The position numbers and the translations under genes are program-made. A stretch of 29,920 nt of DNA from Mesotaenium endlicherianum (Eukaryota; Streptophyta; Zygnematophyceae; Zygnematales; Mesotaeniaceae), in assembly GCA_009602735.1 (NCBI GenBank), contig WELA01010914.1, positions 56,203-86,122 of the forward strand, in the 5' to 3' direction. Under the pieces are notes generated by a model. The model saw only the letters and a list, made by a program, of their open reading frames with translations, searched no databases and was not told where the DNA came from. The first letter of the stretch is position 1. Each line of letters opens with the position of its first letter. Below, one piece after another: positions 11,255-23,500 of this stretch.

Positions 11255-14200
11255 CTAGGAAGGAACACAGACAAATTGGCCAATGTAAAGGCGGCCTGTG
11301 TCGCACTTCAAGTTTCGGTTCAGACTCCGAAACTTGCCGACGTTTCTCCCCGACTGGTGGAAGACGATGGACTCGCACGAGTCCCCGCGTTTCACCTTGT
11401 ACTTCTTGGACCTCGATGGGCACAGAAATGTGCCCGTTCCGCTCGCCGCCAGCACACACACCTGACAACAAGAACACGCTCTCCCTCGGGTTTTTCAATG
11501 GGGTAAGCTGAAGCCATACTAGATCTGGTGCGGCGACGAGTCCTAGACCATTCAAGGCCCATGGCACAAAGACATGCAGCTCGGATCAAGGCAAAGTTGA
11601 AGTTCAAGCTCTTGCAAGACAACAGCATGGCCACCTCAGCAGATGGAGGGCGCACCCAGCCATCCAATGAATATCCAGAAGGGGTCCTCGCACATAACAC
11701 GAAGGCTTATTTATTTGTTGTTAAGATGACTCAGAAGATGCACAAGCAAGCAAGCAAGCGCTCAAAACGGAGAAGCTAGCACAAGATCGTACCATTGACG
11801 CATCAGAAAAGTCGATTTGTCGATGTACTAGAGGAGCCTCCCTATTCCTTTTGACCTTAACCTGGGCCCCTGCCCTGAGACAAGTTTTTCTTGAAAGCTG
11901 ATCACCTGGTCTTTGACTCCACTGTCTACGCTCAAAAAGGAGGAAAAATATCTGACATTTCTCTTTCGACGTGATTTGTCGGCAGCATGTCGTCTACCAT
12001 AAGCTGGATCTTCGAGGCTTTGAGCAAACTGGAAAGGAGAGCACATTAGCCTTCGCCCTTGAACACCCCCCAAAATCAGAGGGCATGCTTGCATGCAAAG
12101 GTTCGAGAAGGGCGCAGGCGCACGGGGACGCACCTGCGCCACGGACACAGTCAGGGAGTCGAAAATCTGTCGCAGGTTCCCACAGTAGAGGCCGGGGTTG
12201 AGAGTGAAGAAGGTGCGCTGGTTGAGCTTCTTGGCGGTCCAGATGGACTGACACGTGTCGCCCGGCAGTACCGTGTAGAACGCCCCGCACGTGGGGATCA
12301 CCGGCACCACAGGCTTTGCTGACGTGGCGACACAGATCTGCACCGCAGTGCGACGGACATGTGGCACAACCGTGTCACGCACAAAAGCAGGAATAGCAGA
12401 AAGCGGATGGCCCGGGGAAGGCATCGTTAGGACAAGAAATACAAAGGGAACTGCATTGCGCAAGCATAGAACATGAGAGGCAGCACCGTTGAACGAGGAG
12501 TACTTTTCTTGAACGAGTTCCAGCACGAATGCATGCATGCATGCTTGAATGACGCCACCACCAGTCAAATCCGCATGACCCGTGTAAGGATCACTTGCAG
12601 GCCTGCCACCTCTCGCTCATTGGCGCTGACAGCTGTCGGCGGCAACATTCACGCGTTGTTTAGAGTTTACCCGTTCCTTATTTGTGTGGATGAGAGGGAA
12701 CCGACCTGCAGGCCGGCCACGAGGTTGGCGCAGTCCAGCCCAAAGTTGATGGCCGCCACGCTCTTGATCCTAAAGGTGGCCTCGATCTTGGCACACGTAT
12801 CCCCCTGCGGAAGGCCGTCAGTGTCACCATCACCAATGCCACGTCATCACCAATGCCACATCATCGTCAATGCCTCGTCACCATTGCCATCAGCCAAAAA
12901 GCAGAGCACACCAGCACAGCAGGTGGACATGGCACAAAGAGGGGGGTGTCGATTCCTGAAGGCTGAAATGTGTGCCCCCCCCTCAATGGCAAATGAGGGC
13001 CAACCTGAAGTTGGTGTTTCGGCTGACTTCAGTAGGCTGTGCTCAAGTTTCAAAAGTTTCAAAAGTTTCAAAAAATTTATAAGGATCAGAAACACCCTTC
13101 TTTTTCCCTTTTTTTTTTCTTTTTTTGACATCTTCAAGGGGTCTGATCACCATGCCTGCAGTCTTGTACGTAAATAGACTAACCTCCATCACCTACGCGC
13201 AAGAAGAATGCACTAATCGTTGATTTGCCGATCACAAAGGGGGTCCAAAGAATCGACATGCGCTGCGCGCGTAAGCAGCAGAGCAGAACGCGTTGCACGT
13301 CAGACTTTGGGATGAACATTTCTGGGATAGATGTCGAAAGTTAGAACCCCGGGCCTGCTGGTCATTGGTCAAGGCGACAGCTGGCGTGCGCAGCAGCTGG
13401 AGGGCTTGCTTACGCTGTTGATGGCGTAGGAGACCACGCAGTTGGGCGTGTTGCGCGGAGGCGTCACGCTGACCACCCTGCCGGGCCGCAGCCTCGAGCA
13501 GTCCAGGCCCTGCAGGCGCGCAGCACCCCAACCGACGGATTTGCGTGAGCAGTTTGGCACAGGCATTTTCGGCACACTTGTCTATGGAAACGTGCACATG
13601 TGAGCTAGATGACAAGGTGGAGTATGTTTTGTTGAATGCATTTTCAGCAACTTTTGCATGCGTCACGCAACAAGCATTCGCATGAGGGTGCTTGCTGCCC
13701 AGAGATACTGAAGTATGTTCCTGGAGGCTGGAGAAGTCAATAGTTGTTGGGGGATTCAGTCCCCAACTTCAGATTCAAGAAGGGCTAACGTAATCAATAA
13801 GGGCACCAATGCTGATATCATTTGTACTGGATTTAGGAATTAATGTAGGAATTAATGTAGAAATTTGACCACGTGCAGATCCAAAAGTGCCCACTGCCCT
13901 CAACGTACTTCAGTACATGGTTTCAATTTAGTTGTTTAAAGCTTTATGAGCTGACGCCACTGTAAAGTCTGACGTAAACTTACAACACCAAGCTGTATCA
14001 CATCTGTCATTGATCACTTGTACAATAGCAAAAACAAGTCGGCGTCTGGGCAAAGTCAAGCTTAAGCTTTGACAGCGCATGCCGCAGGAAGGAAGGCGAT
14101 AGTGAAGTCTCACAACCAAGCACATAGCGCAGAGCGAAGAGGAGAGAGGGGCGGCCGAATGACGGACCCGGTTTTGGGCGAGGAACTGCACGAGCGAGAG

Positions 14201-14277
14201 GCTGAACGCCACGTGGATAAGGTAGCAGGTGTCGCCCTCCTGGACCTTGTACGTGGACACGCCAGTTGACAGCGTGG
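11255..14277 (-). CDS. C-terminal region with four LysM domains, five exons
   Basis: Exons 14277-14168, 13509-13414, 12804-12706, 12337-12134 and 11461-11255. LysM1 reads [16 protein letters not shown] then [10 protein letters not shown]; LysM2 [20 protein letters not shown] and [14 protein letters not shown]; LysM3 [15 protein letters not shown] and [10 protein letters not shown]; LysM4 [14 protein letters not shown] and [11 protein letters not shown] before TAG at 11257-11255. All have the GD(T/S)C motif and the second Cys of eukaryotic LysMs. LysM binds chitin oligomers or peptidoglycan-like GlcNAc glycans. Introns cut LysM1 and LysM2 mid-domain in phase 0, unlike the phase 1 module borders upstream. 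The first donor (GTCCGT) is weak but the frame continues perfectly. Confidence 0.93.
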
Positions 14278-14491
14278 CTGCCTCCCGTCACCCCCGGGCC
14301 CAAATGAGGCAATGATCAAAACATGTGCGAGAGCGAGAGCGCGCGCACGCGCGCGCGTGTGTGTGTGTGTGTGTAAGTGCACACGCGCATGTGTGCTCGT
14401 GAATGCACACGCGCGCGCCCAAGTGACTGTTGGAGGCTTGGAGATGTGGTGTTGAGAATGGGATTCCAAGACGAGTTTGTGCGCTCCGGTG

Positions 14492-14529
<38 letters not shown>

Positions 14530-17500
14530 TGTGTGTGTGCGCGCACTATAAAGCGCTGCTGTTTGCAACTGATGTGATGTGCATGTAAGCTTGTGGGCTG
14601 TAAAAACAATTGCAAACGTCACCGCGAGGCTGCGAACATCTACATTGGGTGGGAAATTATTTGAAGAGTTGTGGAGTGGGAAGAAATGATACGTACAGGA
14701 GGGCTGAGAGGTGTGTTTGTTAGATATGCCACAGATGATAAAGGCTATATAATTTTCAACATTGGGACAAGGAAAAATTGTTGTAACCAGGGCTGTGGTG
14801 TTCAACAAGAAGGTCATGGATCCGTGGAGCTCCAACAAATATGATGGGTTATGTTTACAACTTACGGAAGAAGGATTGGCATTGTGGGCACCACCAAATA
14901 CTATGCCAAGGGGGGTCCAAGAACATCCAGAAGTGCAACAGGCAGCTGCAAGATTACAGGAGATGAGGAGAGCATAGCAAGGAGAGCGGGAGGGAAGTGA
15001 CTTGGTGCCTGGGCGAGGGCGAGCGCTGCAGGGAGCTAAGCTTGAGCAAGCAGGAAGTCAAGGAGACTAACGGGCAAAGAGCCTGCACAGACAGAGGAGC
15101 TCAATGCCCGCTGTACCAGGGGGAGAGACTCATGTAGGACCTCGGAGATTTAAAAGAGTTACAGTATACACCTGGTTTTAATGAGTATGCAGTACTAGGT
15201 GAGGAGGATCTGCTTAGTTCTGGGATACACCTTGAAAAATCAGATTACACGTGTATTTCCAAAAAGTACTCATAAATTGCACAACGTATTCGTTCGACCA
15301 ATGATCCAACACGTGTCCCCTAACTTGAGGATATGGTGAAGTGTGCTGTTGCCTACATGGTTGATTGACTCTGCCCCAGAGATCTATGAGAAAGCCATGA
15401 AGACCGACACACAAAGATGTGGAGGCATCTTCTGGCTGAGGAGTGGTATCAGTGGAGAGGAACCACGCGCAGGACATGGAGGACTTGCCACTGGATTTAT
15501 GGGAAGAAGAGGAAGGATGATGGCCTTGTGGACAGGTACTTGAGAAGATATGTGGCAGAGGGATCATCACGAATGAATGGAAAATATGATCACGAAACCT
15601 TTTACCAGCATTGTCACTGTGCAATAGTGTCACAGCTGTGAAGGATATTGCGAATATACATGACCTAACTCAAATGCTTGCTGATACCAGGTTTCCAAAG
15701 GTGTGCAAGCTGAGGAGGTTTTTGTAAATCTCTGTATGTTTTGAGAAATAATTTTGAAGCTTTCACCAAGGAACATACATGTGGCAATATTTGAGAGGAA
15801 CAGTGAAGCTAAATGGTGGGAGTAACTGAACATCAGGGGGAGGAGATATCAGTTGTAAGTAGAATGTCTAACTACAAGGTACATTCTCACAATCGCTAAG
15901 GGAACAGTGATTTGAAGAGTAAAGGACAGAAGGTGGTGGCTTTGTCAACCATGGAAGCACAACTATAGTGACTACAAAAAAGTTCAAGACCCACGTTACA
16001 AGAAAGAGGAACTCAAAGTCCCACGTGATGATCAGACCTCCATTGCACAAGGAAACATCCTTTTGCGCGCAATAGGAATAAGCGTTTACAACATATGAGC
16101 GCAAGAAAATTGTGGGAAATGGTAGCATGAGTTCAATGTACATGAATCAACAGAAAAATAGTTAATTCCTTCGCAGAAGCAAAACGTAAGAAGAAGCATA
16201 AGAAGCGTGCAACCACATTCATATACAGAAACATGATCGTCTTTGCAATAGGGATGACTGAAAGTGCTGTTATGACATACCCCTTTTTTCTTACTCTGAT
16301 TGCTACGTAAGGACCTGCATCACTAGGAATTCGCACAGAACCTCCTATAATTGTGCAACCGGTGAAAAGCTTGCAAGGCATGAGGGCATCGTCGAGGGTT
16401 AGGTGGTTCAAATTTCAGAAGTCTGAAATTTTATCAAGCTGGTAGACTATGAGAGCTTTTATGAAGTCACGCGTTAAGGGTTGAGCAACTGCGCTCTGGT
16501 GTTTTTCTCGACGACTATTTTTTCAAATACTTGATCAATGACTAGCGCTTTGTACATTAAGTGCCTCGTAGAAAAGCAAACCATGAATGAATATGAAGTT
16601 TAACACTTTGTACTGGTCTCAAATGGACGTAGTATTTATATATATATTCATTAACAACAATGATAGGGTGCATTTTGTGAAGAATTGAGTGTGGTCATGA
16701 TCAACTTACAGGGAACACATGTCGGGTTGCCGTTGGTCCGATAGCCTGTGACAAATCCACGGCGGCAGATGCAGCTGTAGCCGCCTTGTCTATTGTCCAC
16801 ACACGTGCCAACGCCGCACGGGTTGAAGAGGAAGAAACGACACACTTGGGCTGTGCACACGAACGCAAAAAAGGGGCACGGGGGAAGGGGGCAAACATCC
16901 AATGCTTTCACAATCTATAAAAAAAGTACAATTTTGTGAAGTGTATGTGCTGTCAATATATTTTTTTTTCCAGAATAATGACCGTTTTTATATGAACTTG
17001 CAATATTTATTGCTGTACGTGTGTACCCAAAGTGGGAATATGTTACGTCCTTACACACACAAATCACTGCTCACCGTGGAGACACTTCCAGAGACGACTT
17101 CATGTCACTCTGCTGCGGCTCCCCAGTTAATGAAATCCGACTCAGACCTCCACCTTGTCAGCACTTAACTCGAACCTCGTTCAACCATTCTTTTCTTTCT
17201 AGTGCACAAGTAGTGGGTCAAGTGTGGCAATGTGAAGCATGGATATGAGTCATTAACCACAAAAGAATAAATACACAAGCATACACCAGTCACGTGTTGT
17301 GAATTTTGACGATTGGTAAAAGTGGTTGCATTCTGGTTTTGTTCTCTACGTTACCATACCACAAAGGTTGTGCCAATTCAGAAGTAGGCTCCCAATTCCC
17401 GTACCTCGGAAGTAAGAGTTCACACCCACAAGCAACTGCTTTGATGATGGTGGGTTGAGTTTGAGACATTGTGAACACTTGGTTATTATGAATGTGCTCT

Positions 17501-20500
17501 AAAGGGAGGAGGAGGAGGAGCAGGGATCTCAAAAACTCACAGGGGGCGCACGACTGGGAGCCGTCGATGTTTGTGTGCGGAATGAAGAAGGGCGGGCACG
17601 TGCACCTGTTGGTGCGCCCGCCATTGACCACCTGGCACGTGCCGCCCCCGCACGGGTTGGGCTTGCACGGGCTCTTTGCTGCATGTGAAGGCAGACAAGG
17701 AAAATTTTACAAAGGATTCCGAGTAGGAAAGGGGACAAGACAATGCCTTGGGTAGGTTTTGATACCCACAACAAACGAGCTGTGCAGGCAGGGTTCGAAA
17801 TCAGAAATTGAATAGGAAGGCACACGCTTAAAAGCATACATAAATATAAACACATCATATATATACATAGATACATACATATATACACGTAAATATACAA
17901 GAGGTTCATACGCACAAACACGCACACACACGTACACAGACACACACACACACACACACATGCGAGACTGACGAGCCGATGAGAGGACAGACGGAATGCT
18001 CACAGGGCACGACGGGGTAGAAGGCGGCCTGTGTGTTGATGCCGCAGGCGCCCTCGCCGCCGCGCATGGCCAGCCGCATGTACCCTCCGGCGCCCCAGCG
18101 CGGCCCCCAGGAGTTTTTCAGGATCCAGTAGGGCGTGGGCACAAACAGCACGTAGCCCACCAGCAGCACCGTGTGGTCCACCAGCCCCCCGGCGAAGCAC
18201 GCCGGGTTGTCGTACACATCCTGCGCAAGAAGGAGGGGAGGAGAGGGGGGAGAGGGGGGAGAGGGCGGAGGGTCAACCAGAAACAACAAGAGTCAACACC
18301 CGTTGGGCAGGATTCGGGGGCGAAGGCACTGGGGCGCTGCTGGGGTGAGATTGTGATATGTGTGGGTCCAAGGACGACAGAGGTCGATAGAGGCCAAGGT
18401 AATGGTGGGGGGGGAGATGGAGGAGGTAGAGTGCTCACGCGTGAGCTGGCGAATGGGTGTTGGTGCAGGGTTTAGGGTTTCAAGTATGCCAGTTGCAAAA
18501 GAGGCCCACGTGGATTACTGATTAGGGTTGATGCTGCCCGCTGTCACTGGGCCCGGGTGGGCGTTTTAGTTTGGTTCAACGCACATTCAGGCAAAGGTGC
18601 GGATAGTAGATACCTGCGCACGTACGTATGTATTGAAACAGGTGCATTTCTTCATGGATGTAAAATCACATTTGCAGAACTATACAAAATCAGAGAATGC
18701 ATTTCACCGAGGTGGGCGAAGCTCACATACATCCACCGCGTCGAGATGCGCAGAAGCACGCACCTTGCCGTTGTAACTGACAAAGGACGGGTGAGAGGCC
18801 GCAATGGAGACAACCACGGGCTGATTTTGCACGGCCAGCAGGAGGCCAAACCAGCCGATGAAGTTCACCTCCTCCCACATTGCCACGCCCACGCGCCCCT
18901 GCCTGGCCTGCACTTGACCAAAAAGGAGCACTGACACATCTCTTTGCACACACCCTCCTGGGCTGACACAGTTGCACGCCTCGAGGAGGCCAATGGCCTC
19001 TCGTACGCACGCGTTGCAGAAGGGAGTGTGCGTGCGTGCGTGCGTGAGGGTGTGGGTGTGGCTGTGTACGTGCATGCGCATGCGTGTCGGTAGCCGGGCG
19101 CGTTACTCCATAAGAATGTATGTAGGCAGTGATGTAAGTTGAAGACTATCTCCCAAAAGTGCTCAAATTGGCCACCGCAAGTTGTGCAAGTAGATTATGG
19201 ATAGTATGATGTAACGAGCAAATTAATTGCCAGAGATATGAGAACGTAAATTGTATCGGACACTCAAGATCCAGATACGGAGAATTCCAATGAACGTTGC
19301 CTTTGAGTAGTGACGTGGACAGAAAACCTCTGCGTGTGCACATGCATGCGAGGAAGTGAAGGAGGAGACCTTGGCGACGCTGCAGGCGCGTGCCGATTTG
19401 GCGTACTTGTAGATGCTGTCCAGCGCCAGGCCGCCACTTGGCTTCGTGGCGCTGGCTGCATACTCAAGCGCGTCAGAGGGCCAGCCGCCCGCACACTTGT
19501 CCTTGCCCTGGCAGTCGATCACCTGCTGCTCCGAGAGCGACAGCAAGGCACCTGTTGTGACCACAACGGTAGAGGGCGGACTCTCCTGATGCCAAAAGTT
19601 GCATGCGTCCTCCTCTTCTGATCGTCGAGTGCTTCATGATAGCACCGGCAACTTCAAAGTTGCGGTCCATCCTGGCGCACGTAGGTTATTTAACCCAAGG
19701 CTAGCTCAATTCTTGGATTGTTACGTTATGGACTTTTGATATATATTATTTGGCAGACATGCATAAGTGTAGAAGCCCGCGCCCCCACAGAGGCATGTTG
19801 GCACAGGCATTCAGCAACCCCTTACGCAAGAGTATGCGTGCTTTGAGTGACAAAGTTGTTGACAAATGTCAAACGTTAGTCGTCACAGGAGCCTCACACC
19901 GATGAGCAACGGAACAAGCCAATGGACATCTGCTATCTGCCATCAAGTACCTCCTGGAAAATGGGCATACATGACGGCCAGAGGTGCACACGAGCCTGAA
20001 TCTGTAAGTTAGGGCGCAGACACCAAGCGGCCCGGTATGATTGCACACGACCTGACCTCCATGACCTTCTGGAGTGCATGCTGGCGGACTTGCGGAATTC
20101 TGGGGCCTGGACCCAACTTCACACGTGTCGATACATGCAGCCTAAACGAATGTGTGTGCATGTGTACATGAGAGCTAAATAAATAGCGGGCCCTCCGGGA
20201 CCCCCCAAAATGTTTATTTCCCCTTCCCGGAGGTCCGGGCAAAAATGGGAGGGAGAGAATCAGAGAGGGAATAACAGAGGGAGAGACGGAGAGATGGGGA
20301 GAGAGGGGCATGGAGTGGGCGAGGGGGGAAGTGGGAGCTATCTTGACGCTGACACGCTATGTGACGCTACGTCTCTGAGAGGAACCTAAAATATGACAAT
20401 ATGCTATTCTGTACAGAGACGAAGGCTCCAAAGACTGGTTAGCGTTTATGCCCAAGCAGCAACTTCAAGAAGTGTTTGGGACCCTGATGTTTATAAGAAA

Positions 20501-23500
20501 GTCAAAGTTATACAGTCTTATTGGCAATTCACATGTGATTATGGTAGGTGTGCAACGTGAACGGCTTATAACAGTAAAAAGGCTAAAGCACTTGATTGGC
20601 CAGGGCAGAGCACCTGTCACAATGGAGTAGGCCGATTCGATTGCCGCGACTGTTGCAAACGCCCAGCAGGCACCTGAGGAAGAAGGGAGAAACGGAAGGA
20701 ACGACAAAAGAACGGGTCGGAAAGGGGGGGGGAGAGGAGGAAAAAAGAAACAATCAAGGAGGTAGTGCTCATCATTTGGTCCAGCACCTCTGAACCACGG
20801 GCATGTGTGTAATTCTCTCAACTTTGCATAGCGCAATCGAACCCCTCAGGCCCTTGTTCACTGCTGTCAAAGGAGACAAGTTCTCTGCTGCCAGGCCCCA
20901 TGTAGAGCAGCAAACTGAGGTGGTTGAGGAAAAAGCCACAGGAACCAGTCAAGACAAAGTGCTCAAAATCCTGCAAGCACATCCCAGAGCACGCATTCAC
21001 TCCATCCTACCAAGTTTTCAGAAACCTCAGTTTCGAGTCCCCACGCGCGCCATGGCAGAACGCAACATCCGCATGTTTTTTTTTTTGAATCGAGAAACAC
21101 GGGATAACACGCCAGTAGAAAAGAGATCCTCTCAAGGTTGAGTTGACAGCAAACAAGCAGGCCAGCCGCTTGGGGAGAGAGGCGAGCGAGCGAGCCGGGG
21201 AGTGTATGTACTAAAGGGGTGACTCGTAAGAGCAGAAGGGAAAGAAGGAGGCAGGGAGAGAGGGACCGTCGTCGGCCTCACTGCAGGTGCTCTGGCTCTT
21301 GACAGGTGTCACCTTGTGGGCCTCCCGCCAGTCCACCTTGGCCAGGAGCTTCCAGTTGAGGCTCCTGGCGGTCCCCACGTAGCCGTAGCTGGCGTAGCGG
21401 AAGTTGGAGTTGAAGAACTTCAGCTCCTTGAAGATCGCGGGCGGGACCAGCCCCGTCGTGTGCAGCCCTGCCGGGTGATTGCGTGTTCGGATTGTTTGCC
21501 ACGTCACATGGTCACATGCGCGGGGGGGGGGGGAGATGCGAAGAGTGAGTGTGAGACCTTTCAGATTATGGCGCATTGAGATTCAGATTGAGGAGAGGAA
21601 GGGGGGAGCTCGGGGAAGCGGGGTAATGAGGACGTAGTTTGAGAAAGCGGGGGTTGTTTGTGCTCTTATTATGGCCATGGCCGGGGTCAGAAACAAGTCA
21701 TGAGACACACCTGGGGTTTATCAAAAGAAACCGGATTGACGCATCAAACTCAAGAAGAATGGCTTTCTTTGATCTAGCACCAACTCTACTCTGATCCCAC
21801 TGGTGTCATTACCGCAGTGCGCTGCTGAGAGGCCTGCACCAAGCAACCCCATATTGGCAACAATTTGATGACAGGACAGCAAGTATTGGCAGAGAAGCTT
21901 CGTATGAGCAGGAGGCAGTCCCATACGTGCCTCAACTTTGGTATTTAATGTATTTAATGTATTTAATGTATTTAGCTGAGATCTCCCTACCTGAGGACGA
22001 CGGCGGAGGAGGGCGCGGAGACGGCGGCACACGACCTGCATCGTCCCACCATCCCACCAGTGAGACTTAAGCACGCCGGAAGGTGTTAGTGCACACGCGC
22101 GACTACGAGTGCAAAGAAACAATACGCTCAGGCATCAGTGATCACATCTATCGCTCACTCACTGCGCGTCCAATGCCTTCCTCACAGGCCACCCAGCAGG
22201 ATGATCGCCCCCCTAGCAGCAGAATCAAGGGCGCGGCGACGAAGCCACCAAGGAGCCCGTCGATTTCAAAGTGCACCGCACGGATACGACGCCGCCAGCT
22301 GGCAGCTGGATGCGGCAGGTGTCCTTGAATACCAAGCGGCAGCAACTGGCCGCTAATATGAGGTCACAACAAGAGAGCCGCAATAAACCCCCCCACAGGA
22401 CCTGCTATGACTCAGGTTTTCGCAGCCATCTGGCACAACCGCAGATGAGTAAGCGGACAACAGTGCTCCAAAGTGCGTGCAAATGTCGTCGAGGAACCCA
22501 GCGATGCAGCAGGGTCCCCACCATGCGATGTGCGGACTTCCAAAACCAAGATGAGAAAGGCACAAAGGCCACATGCGTGAGTGGCAACCCCCTCTCCCTC
22601 TGCAGCCCACGCCTCTCGAAGCACAAGCAAGCGGGCGGCGCGCATGGTCAAGTGCAACCGAGTATTGCCAGCAGGGGGAATCAATGTGACAAGCCAGGCT
22701 CCTCTTTCCAAGTACTAGCTGGCACACGTGTTGGGCGCGCGTGCGGCTCCACAGCCGACAACCTGCAACCCTCGACGTGGCCCCAGGAGTCGTGCACGTC
22801 GCCAGCAGGAAAATACCGCAGCTTCTCGGCAGTGGGTCCTGTACTCGACTCGAATGCATCACGTGGCAGACAGCTGCCACCTCCCTCCCTCCCACCCTCC
22901 CTCCCTGCCTGCCTGGATAGGTCTAGGTCTTTGTCTACAGACTGGTCACTGTAGCACGCTGCAGATCTTGGAGTGCAGAACCAAATCCCGACCTCCAGAC
23001 AGCCGGGGGGAAACACGTCCGTGGAGAATGCAGACTGCAGACTGCAGAGCAGGCAGTACCTGGCGGGGGCCTGCGAGGGGGGGGCGGGCGAGAGCTCGAC
23101 GAGCCTGCGCAATGAATCAGTTAGAGTCAGACAGCCGTCTTACACGCAACGGTAGTACAGTAAGCACTCGATAGTACCCAAGCAGCAGGTGCTCCTGGCT
23201 GCATCTGACTGGCACAGTACCTATGAGGCCCCTCCCCCCCAAAGAAAGAAAGAACAAAACAGAGAATTGCAAGCCCGGGGCCTGGGAGCTAGGGTAAGGA
23301 GAGAGAAGGTGCTGCTGACTCACAAGTTCCGTAGCTGGGTTTACAATCTACGCCGCAGTAATCGGTGCTTGTGCCGCAGTCCAGGAATCGGGAGCAGCAA
23401 CCCTGCCCACAAGAGCCTACCCCAGCTCCACAGGTGTAGCACTTCCTGCTATATGCTGCCTGGCAGCCACTGGCGCAGGAGGCATCGCCGCTGCCGCAGT

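Noticed and set aside
12822..12896. Regular short repeats resembling a CRISPR array
   Set aside because: Units are 15 bp with no unique spacers; it is an intronic minisatellite in a eukaryotic gene.
12473..13177. Plus-strand open frame of 234 codons
   Set aside because: It is antisense to the LysM2 exon and flanking introns and runs into low-complexity Lys/Phe repeats.
16133..16411. Minus-strand open frame of 92 codons in the EGF2-LysM1 intron
   Set aside because: No match to EGF, LysM or other modules, no phase-compatible splice borders, and it lies next to the decayed transposon.
22249..22323. Possible 75-nt phase 1-1 exon between the two Pro-rich linker exons
   Set aside because: Borders and phase fit by chance (AAG acceptor without a good pyrimidine tract; GTGGCT donor), but the peptide resembles neither hevein, I29 nor linker.
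22353..22895. Minus-strand open frame of 180 codons
   Set aside because: It lies in the intron between linker exons; its Cys/Trp-rich text has no domain spacing and no homology I recognise.
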